Notes: generated by a model not told the origin, from the sequence alone. 64,000 nucleotides of DNA from Rheinheimera sp. (GCF_030824435.1 NZ_JAVBXS010000066.1:1-64000), one strand, 5' to 3'; positions 8,692 through 17,985 are shown, counted from the first letter of the stretch. Made by a program: numbers and translations.

Positions 8692-8986
8692 ATAAGTTCC
8701 GGTGGGTTGTGATTGTTGTTGTATGGCGCAGTGTGGCAATTGCAACTTGTTGTGGCAACCGGATACGTTTAACAGAGCCACAGCTGCGATAAAACGAGCT
8801 GAAGCGCTATGGTTTGCGCTCTGGTTGGTACTTTGTTGTAGTGGCAATTTGTGTAGCCGGGTTTTGCCGATTGCATTCCTGACGGGCGCTCAGTACATTG
8901 ATGTGGTTCTAAAGCTTTGTGGTTGTTGTAAAAAGCACCCCAAAATGCCTGCTACTATATTGATTTGATTATAAAAAGAGGTTGTT
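8692..8986. other. intergenic region between divergent genes
   Basis: About 295 bases hold the promoters of the amidohydrolase (minus) and the DUF922 gene (plus). A cysteine-rich open frame at 8702-8968 has no ribosome site and no family features and is probably chance. I see no clear operator. Confidence 0.5.
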
Positions 8987-9544
8987 GTGCGCTTAGCCAT
9001 TTTCATGCTGTTGTTTGTCGTGACTGCTGCCAAAGCAAAAGTCGAGTTATGGGAAAATTATGTTTATTATCCGGTGAATGCCAGCACCAAACAGGAGTTG
9101 ATAGCAGCCACCGCAGCACACACGCCTATTAAAAAAGATGGCCTTAGTGATATTGCCGACAGCAGTTATGCCATTCAGTGGCGATTTTATGTCAAAGACT
9201 GGAACCGGCAGTGTCGTATCGACAGTTATGTCACCGATCTGAGAATTGAGCTCACTTTGCCAAAACTGCAGGTATCGACCACAGAGGTGCAGGACTTGTG
9301 GGCACGCTGGTATCCCAATTTATTGCGCCATGAAATGCAGCATGTGGCTATTGCCAAAAAAGCCGCCAACGATATTGATAATGCACTGCGAAGCCTTGGC
9401 TCCAAAACAAACTGCAAGGCACTGGAGCAGGAAGCCAATACTGTTGCCAATGCCATTCTGGCTAAAGCAAAAGAAGCGCAGCTGGCCTACGACAAAGAAA
9501 CCCGCTACGGTGAAACCGAAGGCGCTTCGTTGCAGAGCTTATAA
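8987..9544 (+). CDS. exported DUF922 putative zinc protease
   Basis: 185 residues. GTG 8987 with AGAGG five bases upstream starts a signal peptide (MRLAIFMLLFVVTAAKA). The mature protein has the DUF922 pattern: a YxYYPV start, the WRFYVKDWNRQCRID core strands, and the helix LLRHEMQHVAIAKKA whose HEMQH at 115-119 is a zincin-type HExxH. The family is described as predicted secreted zinc-dependent proteases; activity is unproven. It stands alone and converges on a methyltransferase gene. Confidence 0.85.
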   Translation: MRLAIFMLLFVVTAAKAKVELWENYVYYPVNASTKQELIAATAAHTPIKKDGLSDIADSSYAIQWRFYVKDWNRQCRIDSYVTDLRIELTLPKLQVSTTEVQDLWARWYPNLLRHEMQHVAIAKKAANDIDNALRSLGSKTNCKALEQEANTVANAILAKAKEAQLAYDKETRYGETEGASLQSL

Positions 9545-9560
9545 CTGACGCTTGTATCAT

Positions 9561-10304
9561 TTAAAGTTTGATACAAACAAATAAAGCGTTACCGGAGTCT
9601 GGTGCCAGTGGCTGGATTTTTTCAAAGTCGTGCTCCAGCATCACCACTTCAAAGTCAGGTTCAAGCAGCGCTTTCAGCTCAGCAAAACTGACCGCCACCA
9701 TAGGGTGGTGGTCCTGCCACAGCTCAGTCACGCCTTGTGTCGTTTTCTGAATTTTCAGCCTGAGCTGCTGTTCATCACCAACACCCTGATAAAACCAGCC
9801 CGATTCAAACACAAAATCGCTGTGCTGATGGCTGGCGTGGTGGCGCACCAGGCTGTTGTTATCAATTTTGTGTTTATCCACTGCATTAAAACAAAACACC
9901 CCACCGGATTTTAGCGCTGCTACCACATGGCGCAGACAGGCTTTTAAACCCGCAATATTGCCGCTGTAATGCAGCGAATATAAAAAACAAGTAATAAAAT
10001 CAACGGGTTCGGCAATGTTGAATGCACACATATTTTGTTGTAAAAATTGTGCTTGTGGGCAGCGTTTTTGCGCTAAATCCAGCATCGGCTGATTTAAATC
10101 CAGGCCAGTGCACTGATAACCGGCCTTTAAAAAGTGTTCAATATGCGGCCCTGTGCCACAGGCTAAATCCAGATGGGTTTTGCCATCAGCACCAAAAAAC
10201 TGCTGCAGGCGCATGGCACCGTTACTTTGGGTCTGATAGTCGATGTCGGCACACATTAAATCGTAATAACCTGATAAATCAGTATATAAAGCGTTAAAAG
10301 ACAT
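9561..10304 (-). CDS. class I SAM-dependent methyltransferase
   Basis: 247 residues. The glycine-rich SAM loop HLDLACGTGPH is at 44-54, and the acidic ribose-binding residue follows in CTGLDLNQPM. The middle FITCFLYSLHYSG matches motif IV, where small-molecule methyltransferases of this group place their substrate pocket. The N-terminus (YTDLSGYYDLM) is typical of soluble small-molecule enzymes. The substrate is unknown. Overlapping its stop is an inverted repeat (9552-9559 with 9569-9576) that lacks a T tract. Confidence 0.88.
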   Translation of the reverse strand: MSFNALYTDLSGYYDLMCADIDYQTQSNGAMRLQQFFGADGKTHLDLACGTGPHIEHFLKAGYQCTGLDLNQPMLDLAQKRCPQAQFLQQNMCAFNIAEPVDFITCFLYSLHYSGNIAGLKACLRHVVAALKSGGVFCFNAVDKHKIDNNSLVRHHASHQHSDFVFESGWFYQGVGDEQQLRLKIQKTTQGVTELWQDHHPMVAVSFAELKALLEPDFEVVMLEHDFEKIQPLAPDSGNALFVCIKL

Positions 10305-10655
10305 CGGCTCTGCTCAGCGGGGGATTGATGTGGGGCGCGCATTTTAACTGAGCAGAGTCCCAATGCGAAGTATTAGTGTTGATGCGAAGTATTTTGCCGC
10401 CTTTGCATGGCTGGCGCGCAGTGACGGCGCGCATGTTGCTTGCTTTGCAAATGCGTCCAAAGCACAAAGCTGCCGTGTGCTATGGTGCCGCTTAGGCAAA
10501 AATGCTACCAATCCACAGACAACAGCCATGACTGACGGAGGTTGCTCTTGCCGGCTGGCTTTGCCACTAGCACTATAAAGAGCGGGCAGTGACCTCTGCG
10601 CTGAGCAATAACCCAAACTATAACTCCGGCGATAACAACAAAAAGGATCTGTGAA
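10305..10655. other. intergenic region, 351 bases
   Basis: It carries the promoters of the divergent methyltransferase and DUF885 genes. A 12-base direct repeat (ATGCGAAGTATT at 10362-10373 and again about 20 bases later) is the only structure noticed. Open frames here have no ribosome site. Confidence 0.4.
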
Positions 10656-12548
10656 GTGCGATATTCACCAGTAGCAAAATCTGTATTGGCCATCAGCATT
10701 GCCGTTGCATTGTCTGCATGCCAGCCAAAAAGCGACAATCAGAACAACAGCAGTTCAACGGCGGTGCCTGCAGCTGCGGCTGTGGTCAAAGAACAGTCGG
10801 AGTCTGAGCGGCTCTCACAGTGGTTTGAACAAAAATACGAACAACAATTGCAGATGAGCCCACTACGGCTGACCGCGCTTGGTCGTAAAGATAAATACCA
10901 CGAAATTGACGATATGAGCGCGCAGGCTGAACAAGAACAGCTGGCCTGGTTTGAAGCATCAGTGGTGGAGCTTAAAGCTGGTTTTGATTACAGCAAACTT
11001 GATACCGAAGCAAAAACTTCCTACGACTTATGGCTTTATCAGTTTGAACGCGCCAAAGAAGCAGCCACCTTCCGTGACCACTCTTATTGGTTTAATCAAA
11101 TGCGTGGCATGCATTCGTCTTTGCCACAAATGTTGATTAACTTTCACAAAGTCGACAATCAACAGGATATGCAGGCTTATATCAGCCGTATTGCAGGTGT
11201 GGCCAAAGCCATTGCCGATTTACAACAAAGGGCCATAGTTTCGGCCAAAGCCGGGGTCAGGCCACCCCGTTTTGCCTATGAAGGTGCTTTGGTACAGGTG
11301 AATAACCTGCTCAAAGGTCAGCCTTTTGCCAAAGAAGGCGCCGATTCACCGCTGTGGAGCGATATCAACAGCAAAATTGATGCACTGGTCAAAGCTGACA
11401 AAATCAGCAATGACGCTGCCAATGAGCTGCGTAATAATGCCAAAACGGCGTTAACCAGCCAGTTCCAGGCCGCTTATACCGCGCTGCAACAGTATTTACA
11501 GGCCGAAATTGCCACTATGCCGGTTGAAGCGCATGGCGCCTCCGCCTTGCCGGACGGTGTAGCTTTTTATAACTTACGGTTAAAACAATCCACCACCACC
11601 AACCTCAGTGCCGATGAAATTCACCAGATTGGTCTGGATGAAGTGGCACGTTTAACGGCCGAGATGATTGCCATTAAAAACAAAGTAGGTTTTACCGGTG
11701 ATTTAAAAGCCTTTTTCCATTTTATTAAAACCGACGACCAGTTTGTCTATCCGGATACCGATGAAGGCCGCGAAGCTTATATCAAAGATTCTGAAGCTTA
11801 CCTTGCTTTTATCGGTGAAAAATTACCGCAATATTTTGGTATTTTGCCCAAAGCCAAACTGGTGGTGAAAAGGGTAGAAGCTTTTCGCGAGCAGCCGGGC
11901 GCGGCGCAGCATTATTCGGCCGGTACACCGGACGGTTCACGCCCCGGCGTTTATTACGCGCATTTGTCTGATATGAAAGCCATGCCAAAAAATGAAATGG
12001 AAGCCATTGCTTACCATGAAGGCAGCCCTGGCCATCATATGCAAATTTCCATTGCACAAGAGCTGGAGTCAGTACCAAAATTCCGTACTCAGGCGCGTTT
12101 TACCGCTTATTCCGAAGGTTGGGGTTTGTATTCAGAATTATTGGCCAAAGAAATGGGGGCTTATCAAAGTCCTTATTCTGACTTTGGCCGTTTAGTCACC
12201 GAAATGTGGCGGGCAGTGCGGCTGGTGGTCGACACCGGCATGCACGCTAAAGGTTGGACAGAACAACAAGCCGTTGATTATTTTATTGAAAAAACACCAG
12301 TGGCCAAAGCGGCAGTGGTGTCGGAAGTGCGGCGTTATCTGGTGATGCCGGGTCAGGCCACTTCTTATAAAATTGGTATGTTGAAAATTCTGCAACTTCG
12401 AAGCATGGCGCAACAACAACTGGGTGATAAATTTGATATCCGCGCTTTTCACGACACAGTGCTAAACGGCGGCGCTTTACCACTGGAGTTGCTGGAAAAA
12501 CGGGTGCAACAATGGGTAGATAGTGTAAAAGCAACTTCAGCTGTTTAA
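10656..12548 (+). CDS. DUF885 lipoprotein, putative zinc carboxypeptidase (copy 1)
   Basis: 630 residues. GTG 10656 has AAGGA eight bases upstream. The signal ends in the lipobox LSAC (Cys22), so the protein is membrane-anchored and exported. The DUF885 core runs through most of the length and contains HEGSPGHHMQ from His454, the HExxxHH-type zinc motif of this M3-like peptidase family, followed by FTAYSEGWGLY, which supplies the third-ligand glutamate. A paralogue of near-identical layout lies at 21266-23164, with the same residue number for the motif and a similar leader. Peptide cleavage in the periplasm is the likely role (inference). Confidence 0.9.
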   Translation: MRYSPVAKSVLAISIAVALSACQPKSDNQNNSSSTAVPAAAAVVKEQSESERLSQWFEQKYEQQLQMSPLRLTALGRKDKYHEIDDMSAQAEQEQLAWFEASVVELKAGFDYSKLDTEAKTSYDLWLYQFERAKEAATFRDHSYWFNQMRGMHSSLPQMLINFHKVDNQQDMQAYISRIAGVAKAIADLQQRAIVSAKAGVRPPRFAYEGALVQVNNLLKGQPFAKEGADSPLWSDINSKIDALVKADKISNDAANELRNNAKTALTSQFQAAYTALQQYLQAEIATMPVEAHGASALPDGVAFYNLRLKQSTTTNLSADEIHQIGLDEVARLTAEMIAIKNKVGFTGDLKAFFHFIKTDDQFVYPDTDEGREAYIKDSEAYLAFIGEKLPQYFGILPKAKLVVKRVEAFREQPGAAQHYSAGTPDGSRPGVYYAHLSDMKAMPKNEMEAIAYHEGSPGHHMQISIAQELESVPKFRTQARFTAYSEGWGLYSELLAKEMGAYQSPYSDFGRLVTEMWRAVRLVVDTGMHAKGWTEQQAVDYFIEKTPVAKAAVVSEVRRYLVMPGQATSYKIGMLKILQLRSMAQQQLGDKFDIRAFHDTVLNGGALPLELLEKRVQQWVDSVKATSAV

Positions 12549-12655
12549 TCAGCTGATTGTTGTTATTGCGCAGCGGCGGCCCGCTATCTGGCTTGGGCTG
12601 CCCTGTGTGGTTTTTGAGACTTAACTTTATCGGGTGTTTCACAAGGAGGTGGCTT

Positions 12656-13093
12656 ATGTCAGAGCAACAAACAACAAAAATTGCCGTACAAGGGCATTGT
12701 TTATGTGGTGCCGTAAGTTTCAGTGCTTTTGCCAGTACGGCGCTTGACGCCTGTCATTGTGGCATGTGCCGGCGCTGGGGCGGTGGGCCATTATTGGCGG
12801 TGCATTGTGGCACCAATGTTGAATTTTCCGGTGCTGAACATATTGCGGTTTATGCTTCATCAGACTGGGCAGAACGTGCTTTTTGCCGTGGTTGTGGCAG
12901 TCATTTATATTATCGTTTTATTCCGCAAAACAGCTATATAGTGCCGGTTGGCCTGCTGACAGCTCAGGAACAGTTTGTCTTTACCGAACAAATTTTTATT
13001 GACCACAAACCGGCTTATTACCGTTTTGCCAACCAGACTGCTGAATTAACCGAAGCAGAGGTGTTGGCAAAATTTGCCGGGCCTGAAGTATAA
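12656..13093 (+). CDS. GFA-family zinc-binding protein
   Basis: 145 residues; ATG 12656 follows AAGGAGG. Cys-rich motifs define the glutathione-dependent formaldehyde-activating (Gfa/CENP-V) fold: GHCLCGAVSF near residue 14, CHCGMCRRWGGGP near 36 and FCRGCGSHLYYRF near 79. These bind two zinc ions. Most members are not true formaldehyde enzymes, so the substrate is unknown. It starts about 108 bases after the DUF885 stop and ends at a hairpin terminator. Confidence 0.92.
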   Translation: MSEQQTTKIAVQGHCLCGAVSFSAFASTALDACHCGMCRRWGGGPLLAVHCGTNVEFSGAEHIAVYASSDWAERAFCRGCGSHLYYRFIPQNSYIVPVGLLTAQEQFVFTEQIFIDHKPAYYRFANQTAELTEAEVLAKFAGPEV

Positions 13094-13140
13094 AAGCTGT
13101 TGGCAGACATGGTGCAGGTGGCAAAAAAGTACAAGTGGCA

Positions 13141-13175
13141 GCCCGTGACTGCAATAATCACACGGGCTTTTGTTT
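13141..13175 (+). terminator. terminator after the GFA gene
   Basis: GCCCGTG at 13141-13147 pairs with CACGGGC at 13161-13167, followed by TTTTGTTT. It lies just before the stop of the convergent Hcp-like gene. Confidence 0.8.
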
Positions 13176-13179
13176 CAAC

Positions 13180-13659
13180 TTAACATTGTGTATTTGCTGC
13201 AATATCAAAACAGTAGGGTTCACCTTTTTCCAGTTCATAAGTCACTTTGGAAAAATTCAAAGAGATATTTTCTGTTTGTACTTCTTTTTTATTGGTTGTA
13301 CCGCCAACACTATAAGAAGTAACCAATACATCCTGTAACAGGATACGCATGCCTTCGCGTTTGATTTCCACTTCGGGAAAGTGTTGTCCTGTCGCCACTG
13401 CTTTTAACAGTGCAACCGATTGAGCATCGGTATAACGGGTCAGTGAAATATCCTGCACATTTGCTTTGCCGGCACCACCACCGCCGCCCATATGAGTACT
13501 GCCTGAATTGGATGCTCCCCAGGACCATGCCAGTACTTCAGAGGTACCAACACTGTTGATAGTTAACGAAATAGGGCCTTTCACTTCAGCCAGGGCAGGG
13601 CCTGCACAACATAAAACTGCGCTGAGGCTGCCTAGATATAAAGAGCGTAAAGCATACAT
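13180..13659 (-). CDS. Hcp-like (T6SS tube family) protein with signal peptide
   Basis: 159 residues. The mature sequence follows the Hcp pattern: an opening strand GPISLTINSVGTSEVLAWSWG, a glycine-rich loop, VQDISLTRYTDAQSVALLKAVATGQHFPEVEI, LLQDVLVTSYSVGG and ENISLNFSKVTYEL. True T6SS Hcp has no signal peptide, but this protein has a clear one (cleavage near ALA-EV at 24). The C-terminus adds a cysteine pair (YCFDIAANTQC) that could form a disulfide. No other T6SS gene is nearby. It is therefore an exported Hcp-fold protein of unknown role. GGAG lies eight bases before the start. Confidence 0.8.
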   Translation of the reverse strand: MYALRSLYLGSLSAVLCCAGPALAEVKGPISLTINSVGTSEVLAWSWGASNSGSTHMGGGGGAGKANVQDISLTRYTDAQSVALLKAVATGQHFPEVEIKREGMRILLQDVLVTSYSVGGTTNKKEVQTENISLNFSKVTYELEKGEPYCFDIAANTQC

Positions 13660-14029
13660 AACATAATCTCCGTCAGATCAGGCCGGGCGCCTGTCACAGC
13701 AGTATAGTTGAAGCTCTTTTTATATTAGGAATATCTTTATAAGGTGATATTGAACAACAGCTTACTGTTGTGACTGAGCCGTGTTGCCCGCCATACCAGA
13801 GGCAGACGTTGTACTTTGGTCTGCACTGAGACGCCTTGCCTCTTTTTGTTGATCTGGACGCCTGATGGGTATAACGGCAACTGCTGGTTGTACCACTTAT
13901 GGCGAATTTATTTGCCAAGCTCAAAACCGCACCGGCTTTTATTGCGGCTGCCAGGCCGCAGTTCTACTGTGGCAACAACAAGACTTCAGGGTCTTGGTTT
14001 TTCTGACATCAGCATAAGGAGCATTTTGG
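13660..14029. other. intergenic region, 370 bases
   Basis: It lies between the divergent Hcp-like and SRPBCC genes. The open frames crossing it extend into the SRPBCC gene in another frame and have no support. No repeat or operator stands out. Confidence 0.4.
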
Positions 14030-14482
14030 ATGTCACATCACACCATTCAGTTACATCGTGTATTGAAGGCAAGCCCGGATGTTATTTTTCGCGCCTTTTT
14101 GGCCCCCTCGGCTTTGGTCAAATGGTTACCGCCCCACGGTTATGTCTGTACTGTGGAGCATTTGGATGCACGGGAAGGTGGTCTGTTTAAAATGGCCTTT
14201 ACCAATTTCCGCTCCGGGCAAACTCATTCGTTTGGTGGCCAGTATCTGCAGTTAAAACCCGGCGAACTGATCCGTTATATCGACAAGTTTGATGATCCAA
14301 ATTTACCGGATCCAATGGAAGTCACTGTGACTTTGCGTGAAGTCAGTTGTGGCACAGAACTGCATATCACCCAGCAAGGAGTACCTGCGGCAATACCGGC
14401 GGAAGCCTGTTATCTTGGTTGGCAAGAATCGTTGTCGATGTTGGCTTTGTTGGTTGAAGCCCGGTTAGCTGCAGAGAGTTAA
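14030..14482 (+). CDS. SRPBCC (AHSA1/START-like) domain protein
   Basis: 150 residues, cytoplasmic. It shows the AHSA1 pattern: HRVLKASPDVIFRAFLAPSALVKWLPP at the N-terminus, a central GGLFKMAFTNF and FGGQYLQLKPGELIRYID, and a C-terminal helix starting CYLGWQESLSMLALLVEA. This fold is a deep hydrophobic pocket for lipids or aromatic ligands. Members are often annotated polyketide cyclases without evidence. It ends at its own terminator. Confidence 0.88.
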   Translation: MSHHTIQLHRVLKASPDVIFRAFLAPSALVKWLPPHGYVCTVEHLDAREGGLFKMAFTNFRSGQTHSFGGQYLQLKPGELIRYIDKFDDPNLPDPMEVTVTLREVSCGTELHITQQGVPAAIPAEACYLGWQESLSMLALLVEARLAAES

Positions 14483-14563
14483 CGGCTCTTGGTGGATATT
14501 CAGTGTAATAGCGCTGGCAACTGTTGTCTGAAAAGTTAATCAAAGGTATATTTTTGTTTTTTC

Positions 14564-14590
14564 AGGCTGGTCCGGGCCAGCCTTTTTGTT
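14564..14590 (+). terminator. terminator after the SRPBCC gene
   Basis: AGGCTGG at 14564-14570 pairs with CCAGCCT at 14577-14583 and is followed by TTTTTG. Confidence 0.85.
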
Positions 14591-14629
14591 ATCAGGCACT
14601 GGCTTTTTGTTTGCTGTCATGGAGGATTC

Positions 14630-14944
14630 GTGCGTCATCATCAGTGGTTACAACAACAACTTATATTTACCGAACATTTAAACAGTGCTCAGTTGGCTGA
14701 AATAGTGTTGCAAGCCAAACAAAGTACCATGCTACTGCGTTATGTCGCGAGGTTGATGCCCTGGCTTATCACAGTGTATTTGCTGGGTTTGAGTCTGATG
14801 TATTTTAATCAGCGCAATGATGCCGGTTTTATCAGCTGGTTGACTGTGGTGACATTAATTTCAGTGGCGGGGCTTTGTAGTTATTATCTGGATCAAAAAG
14901 TGGTGCGCTCCAGATTGCTGGAACTGCTTAAAGGTCGTTGTTAA
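14630..14944 (+). CDS. small two-helix membrane protein
   Basis: 104 residues. GTG 14630 with GGAGG six to seven bases upstream. An N-terminal soluble helix (HLNSAQLAEIVLQAKQS) is followed by two membrane helices (about 42-61 and 70-88) and a basic C-terminus. I do not recognise the family. It sits alone between a terminator and the racemase gene, about 90 bases before the latter. Confidence 0.6.
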   Translation: MRHHQWLQQQLIFTEHLNSAQLAEIVLQAKQSTMLLRYVARLMPWLITVYLLGLSLMYFNQRNDAGFISWLTVVTLISVAGLCSYYLDQKVVRSRLLELLKGRC

Positions 14945-15033
14945 GCCGCTCTTGGCTGTTGACCCCGGCTGCGGCACAAGGCGTTGCCAGCAGTCGAAAG
15001 CCCCAGACCCCATCAGCAACCGGAGTATAACGC

Positions 15034-15747
15034 ATGAAAACCATAGGCATGCTTGGTGGTATGAGCTGGGAATCAACCTTGAGTTATTACCAGGCCATTA
15101 ATAGCATGGTGCGGCAACAATTGGGTGGTCTGCATAGTGCCCGTATTCTGTTGTACAGTGTTGATTTTGCAGATATTGAACAACTGCAACAACAAGGCAA
15201 TTGGCAGCAGGCGGCTGAGCTGTTAACTGATGCCGCCCTTGCACTACAAGGTGCCGGCGCCGATTTTTTGATTTTATGTACCAATACCATGCACAAAGTG
15301 GCTGCTGATTTGGTGCAAAACATCGACATTCCGTTGTTACATATTGCCGATGCCACAGCTTTGCAGCTACAACAAGATGGTATTAAAACTGTAGGTTTGC
15401 TTGGCACCCGCTTTACCATGGAGCAGGATTTTTATAAAAAGCGCCTGACTGAACAATTTGGCATTCAGGTGCTGGTGCCGGATGAAGCTGGCCGTGCTCT
15501 GGTGCATCAGGTGATTTATCAGGAGTTGTGTCTGGGAGAAATTAAAGACAGCTCCCGCCAGCAATACCTGAAAATTATTCAGCAGCTGGCTGACGCTGGT
15601 GCTGAGGCAGTTATCCTCGGTTGCACTGAAATTGCGTTGTTAATCAACACTTCAGACAGTAGAGTACCTTTGTACGACACCACGGCATTGCATGCCAGAG
15701 CTGCAGTGACCATGGCGCTTGCGGATACAGCTGAGCCGCAGTTGTAA
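15034..15747 (+). CDS. aspartate/glutamate racemase family protein
   Basis: 237 residues. The two catalytic cysteines of this cofactor-free racemase family are present: Cys82 in LCTNTMHK and Cys198 in LGCTEIALL. The N-terminus MKTIGMLGGMSWEST is typical of the YgeA/RacX branch, which racemises a range of amino acids and can supply D-amino acids to the cell wall. GGAG lies eight bases before the start. Broad amino-acid racemase is the best call; the specific substrate is not visible. Confidence 0.92.
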   Translation: MKTIGMLGGMSWESTLSYYQAINSMVRQQLGGLHSARILLYSVDFADIEQLQQQGNWQQAAELLTDAALALQGAGADFLILCTNTMHKVAADLVQNIDIPLLHIADATALQLQQDGIKTVGLLGTRFTMEQDFYKKRLTEQFGIQVLVPDEAGRALVHQVIYQELCLGEIKDSSRQQYLKIIQQLADAGAEAVILGCTEIALLINTSDSRVPLYDTTALHARAAVTMALADTAEPQL

Positions 15748-15914
15748 CCCATCAGCAATGCCCCTTGTTTGTGGTCTTTGCAGGCAAATATGCTTGCTAA
15801 AACAAGGCGCTGGTGCTGTTTGCAACAAATAGCCCGGGCGGCGCCCCTTTGGCCCGGACATACCATCATTAACAATATACAGGTCAGCAGGTTTTAGACC
15901 AGCGGGGAGCGGGC

Positions 15915-16313
15915 ATGGAATATCTGTTTTCATACGGAACTTTGCAATTGTTACAAGTGCAGCTGGATACATTTGGCCGGCCGTTACAAGGGCAGGCCGA
16001 CAGCCTGAGTGGTTTTGTATTGACCCAACTTTTAATCACAGATCCTGCTGTGCTCAAAAGCAGTGGTTGTCAGCACCATCCTATGTTGCATTACACAGCG
16101 TGCAGTACCGACATCATTAAGGGCACAGTGTTTATGCTGACAGCAGCAGAACTACTGGCTGCCGATAGTTATGAAGTTGATGCTTATCAACGTGTGATGG
16201 TGAAAATGGCTTCAGGTTTGTCTTGTTGGGTTTATGCTGCCGCCTCTGAAGCCGCGATGATAGCGCAGGCTTTTGCAAAACCGCTAGCTGCAAAACCAGC
16301 TGCCGCAACCTAA
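15915..16313 (+). CDS. gamma-glutamylcyclotransferase-fold (AIG2-like) protein
   Basis: 132 residues. The N-terminal YGTL (residues 8-11) and the later glutamate in DSYEVDAYQRV are the substrate loop and catalytic acid of the GGCT/AIG2 family. Length fits the small bacterial members that act on gamma-glutamyl-amine-type substrates. The substrate is unknown. The next gene follows on the same strand and could be co-transcribed. Confidence 0.85.
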   Translation: MEYLFSYGTLQLLQVQLDTFGRPLQGQADSLSGFVLTQLLITDPAVLKSSGCQHHPMLHYTACSTDIIKGTVFMLTAAELLAADSYEVDAYQRVMVKMASGLSCWVYAAASEAAMIAQAFAKPLAAKPAAAT

Positions 16314-16371
16314 CGGCGTTTTGTTGGCAGCAGTCCACACTTTAATTTTTTATCAGCCTGATGAGTTTGTT

Positions 16372-16944
16372 ATGTTGCATAAAACACCAGATCCTGCAGT
16401 GATGATCCGACCCGCCTCAGTTGCAGATGCTGCTTCTATTGTACTGATATATAACCATTATATTGAACACACCACTGTGACTGCTGAACAGGAAAGCCTC
16501 TGCGCCAGCGACATGGCCGAACGTATTCAGTCCGTGCTGAGCGAAAAGCTGCCATGGCTGGTATTGCAGGGAGAACACGGACTTATTGGTTATGCATATG
16601 CCAGTAAGTGGCGCAGCCGTATTGGCTATCGTTATTCAGTGGAATGCAGTGTCTATCTGGCACCACAGCAAAGTGGGCGTGGTTATGGGTTTTTGTTGTT
16701 ACAACAATTATTCAGTGTATTAAATCAGGCTGGTTATCATGCTGTGATAGCGGGTATTGGCTTGCCTAATGCTGCCAGTGTGGCTCTACATGAAAAACTG
16801 GGAATGAAAAAAGTAGCGCATTTTCAGGAGGTTGTAACCAAGTTTGGTCAATGGCTTGATGTGGGTTATTGGCAGCTGGTTTTTGACCAGAGCCCGCAGG
16901 CGGCAAATACGCAGCTGTCGGTGGACGGCAAAACAACAGTATAA
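16372..16944 (+). CDS. GNAT N-acetyltransferase, phosphinothricin-acetyltransferase-like
   Basis: 190 residues if started at ATG 16372; a TTG at 16321 and an ATG at 16402 are alternatives, none with a strong ribosome site. The pattern IRPASVADAASIVLIYNHYIEHTTVTAE, then YAYASKWRSRIGYRYSVECSVYL, then the acetyl-CoA loop QQSGRGYGFLLLQQL is that of the Pat/YncA-like branch of GNAT enzymes, which acetylate small amines such as methionine analogues or phosphinothricin. The natural substrate is unknown. Confidence 0.88.
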   Translation: MLHKTPDPAVMIRPASVADAASIVLIYNHYIEHTTVTAEQESLCASDMAERIQSVLSEKLPWLVLQGEHGLIGYAYASKWRSRIGYRYSVECSVYLAPQQSGRGYGFLLLQQLFSVLNQAGYHAVIAGIGLPNAASVALHEKLGMKKVAHFQEVVTKFGQWLDVGYWQLVFDQSPQAANTQLSVDGKTTV

Positions 16945-17057
16945 CAACGGCGCCACCTGCCGCTTTGGCTTCAGCTTTGCTTTTTACAAAGCCGCTGGTT
17001 TGATGTTGAAACAGACCAGGTTGTCACTGAATAAATACAGCAGGAGAGTTTTTATTT

Positions 17058-17549
17058 ATGTTACAGATCCGCCATGCCGAGCCCGCCGATGCTGTAGCTA
17101 TCAGCACACTGGTGCAACAACTGACCCTTCGTTATATAGCCCCCGACTGCAGCGAAGAGGGCACTGCCTTATTGTTAAAGTCAATGAGTGCTGAGGCCAT
17201 TGGCGGATATATTCAGCAGTCCCACTTTGATTATTTGCTGGGTGAAGTTGATGGTGAACTGGTAGCAGTGGTAGCAACCAGAGACAACAGCCATTTATAT
17301 CATTTGTTTGTTGTCAGTCATTGTCAGGGGAGGGGTTATGCCGGTGAGCTGTGGACAGCAGCCAAAACACGTTGTTTGCAAAGGGCAAATACCAGGGTTT
17401 TTACTGTAAATGCATCCTTAGCTGCGGTTGCTGTTTATCAGCGTTTTGGTTTTGTGGTGGTGGCCGGACGGCGTGAAGCTCAGGGTATTGTTGATGTGCC
17501 AATGCAGCTGTTATTGTCAGATGAAACCGCCACAAGGGCTGAGTTTTAG
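17058..17549 (+). CDS. GNAT family N-acetyltransferase
   Basis: 163 residues. The GNAT core is complete: IRHAEPADAVAISTLV at the N-terminus, the strand LYHLFVVSHC and the acetyl-CoA pyrophosphate loop QGRGYAGELW near residue 95, then VNASLAAVAVYQRFGF. The specificity is unknown. It follows the other acetyltransferase after 113 bases on the same strand. Confidence 0.9.
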   Translation: MLQIRHAEPADAVAISTLVQQLTLRYIAPDCSEEGTALLLKSMSAEAIGGYIQQSHFDYLLGEVDGELVAVVATRDNSHLYHLFVVSHCQGRGYAGELWTAAKTRCLQRANTRVFTVNASLAAVAVYQRFGFVVVAGRREAQGIVDVPMQLLLSDETATRAEF

Positions 17550-17985
17550 TTGTTTATGCTTTTTTCTCCTGTTGGCAATAAGTAAAAACAGCTACAACTG
17601 GCGCGATAATAGAACCAACCACCTCTTTCCTGCTCCTACCAGTGGATATTTTTCCAGATTCTGCTGAAATTATTCGCTTAATAACTGCTGTTTTAATCAG
17701 TTTTTGGTATATCTCTTGCGGTTTCGGTTTATCTTTCGTTAACAAAATGTGCTTTTGTTTAGCACTGGATGTCATATGAAAGCGCTTTTTCACAATTAAA
17801 AGCTGTAGTAGTGCCAATTGTCTTTACATGTTGTTTATTAATTGTTTTTTAAACGTATATTTTTATGTTTGCTAAAAGTTATTTTTGTACTTTTTTATGT
17901 GTTTTTTGTGCTTCTGGATATTGTTTTTTGTTTGTTCTACATTACAAGATGATGTTTAGTTGTACGAGAACATACGGAGAAGTAA
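17550..17985. other. AT-rich intergenic region before the pilin operon
   Basis: 436 bases, noticeably more AT-rich than the flanks, with long T runs on the plus strand. It probably carries the promoter of the minor pilin operon. A minus-strand open frame (17554-17817, Lys-rich, 87 codons) has no ribosome site and looks like a by-product of the composition. Confidence 0.45.

Noticed and set aside
8702-8968. 88-codon cysteine-rich open frame
   Set aside because: No ribosome site, overlaps the amidohydrolase promoter region, and the Cys content follows from TGT/TGC-rich spacer sequence.
9552-9576. inverted repeat TTGTATCA/TGATACAA as a terminator
   Set aside because: It overlaps the methyltransferase stop region and has no T tract on either strand.
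13816-14190. 124-codon plus-strand open frame crossing the SRPBCC start
   Set aside because: Its second half reads the SRPBCC gene in another frame; the latter has clear family motifs.
17554-17817. 87-codon minus-strand open frame before the pilin operon
   Set aside because: It lies in an AT-rich spacer, lacks a ribosome site and has no domain features; composition alone explains it.
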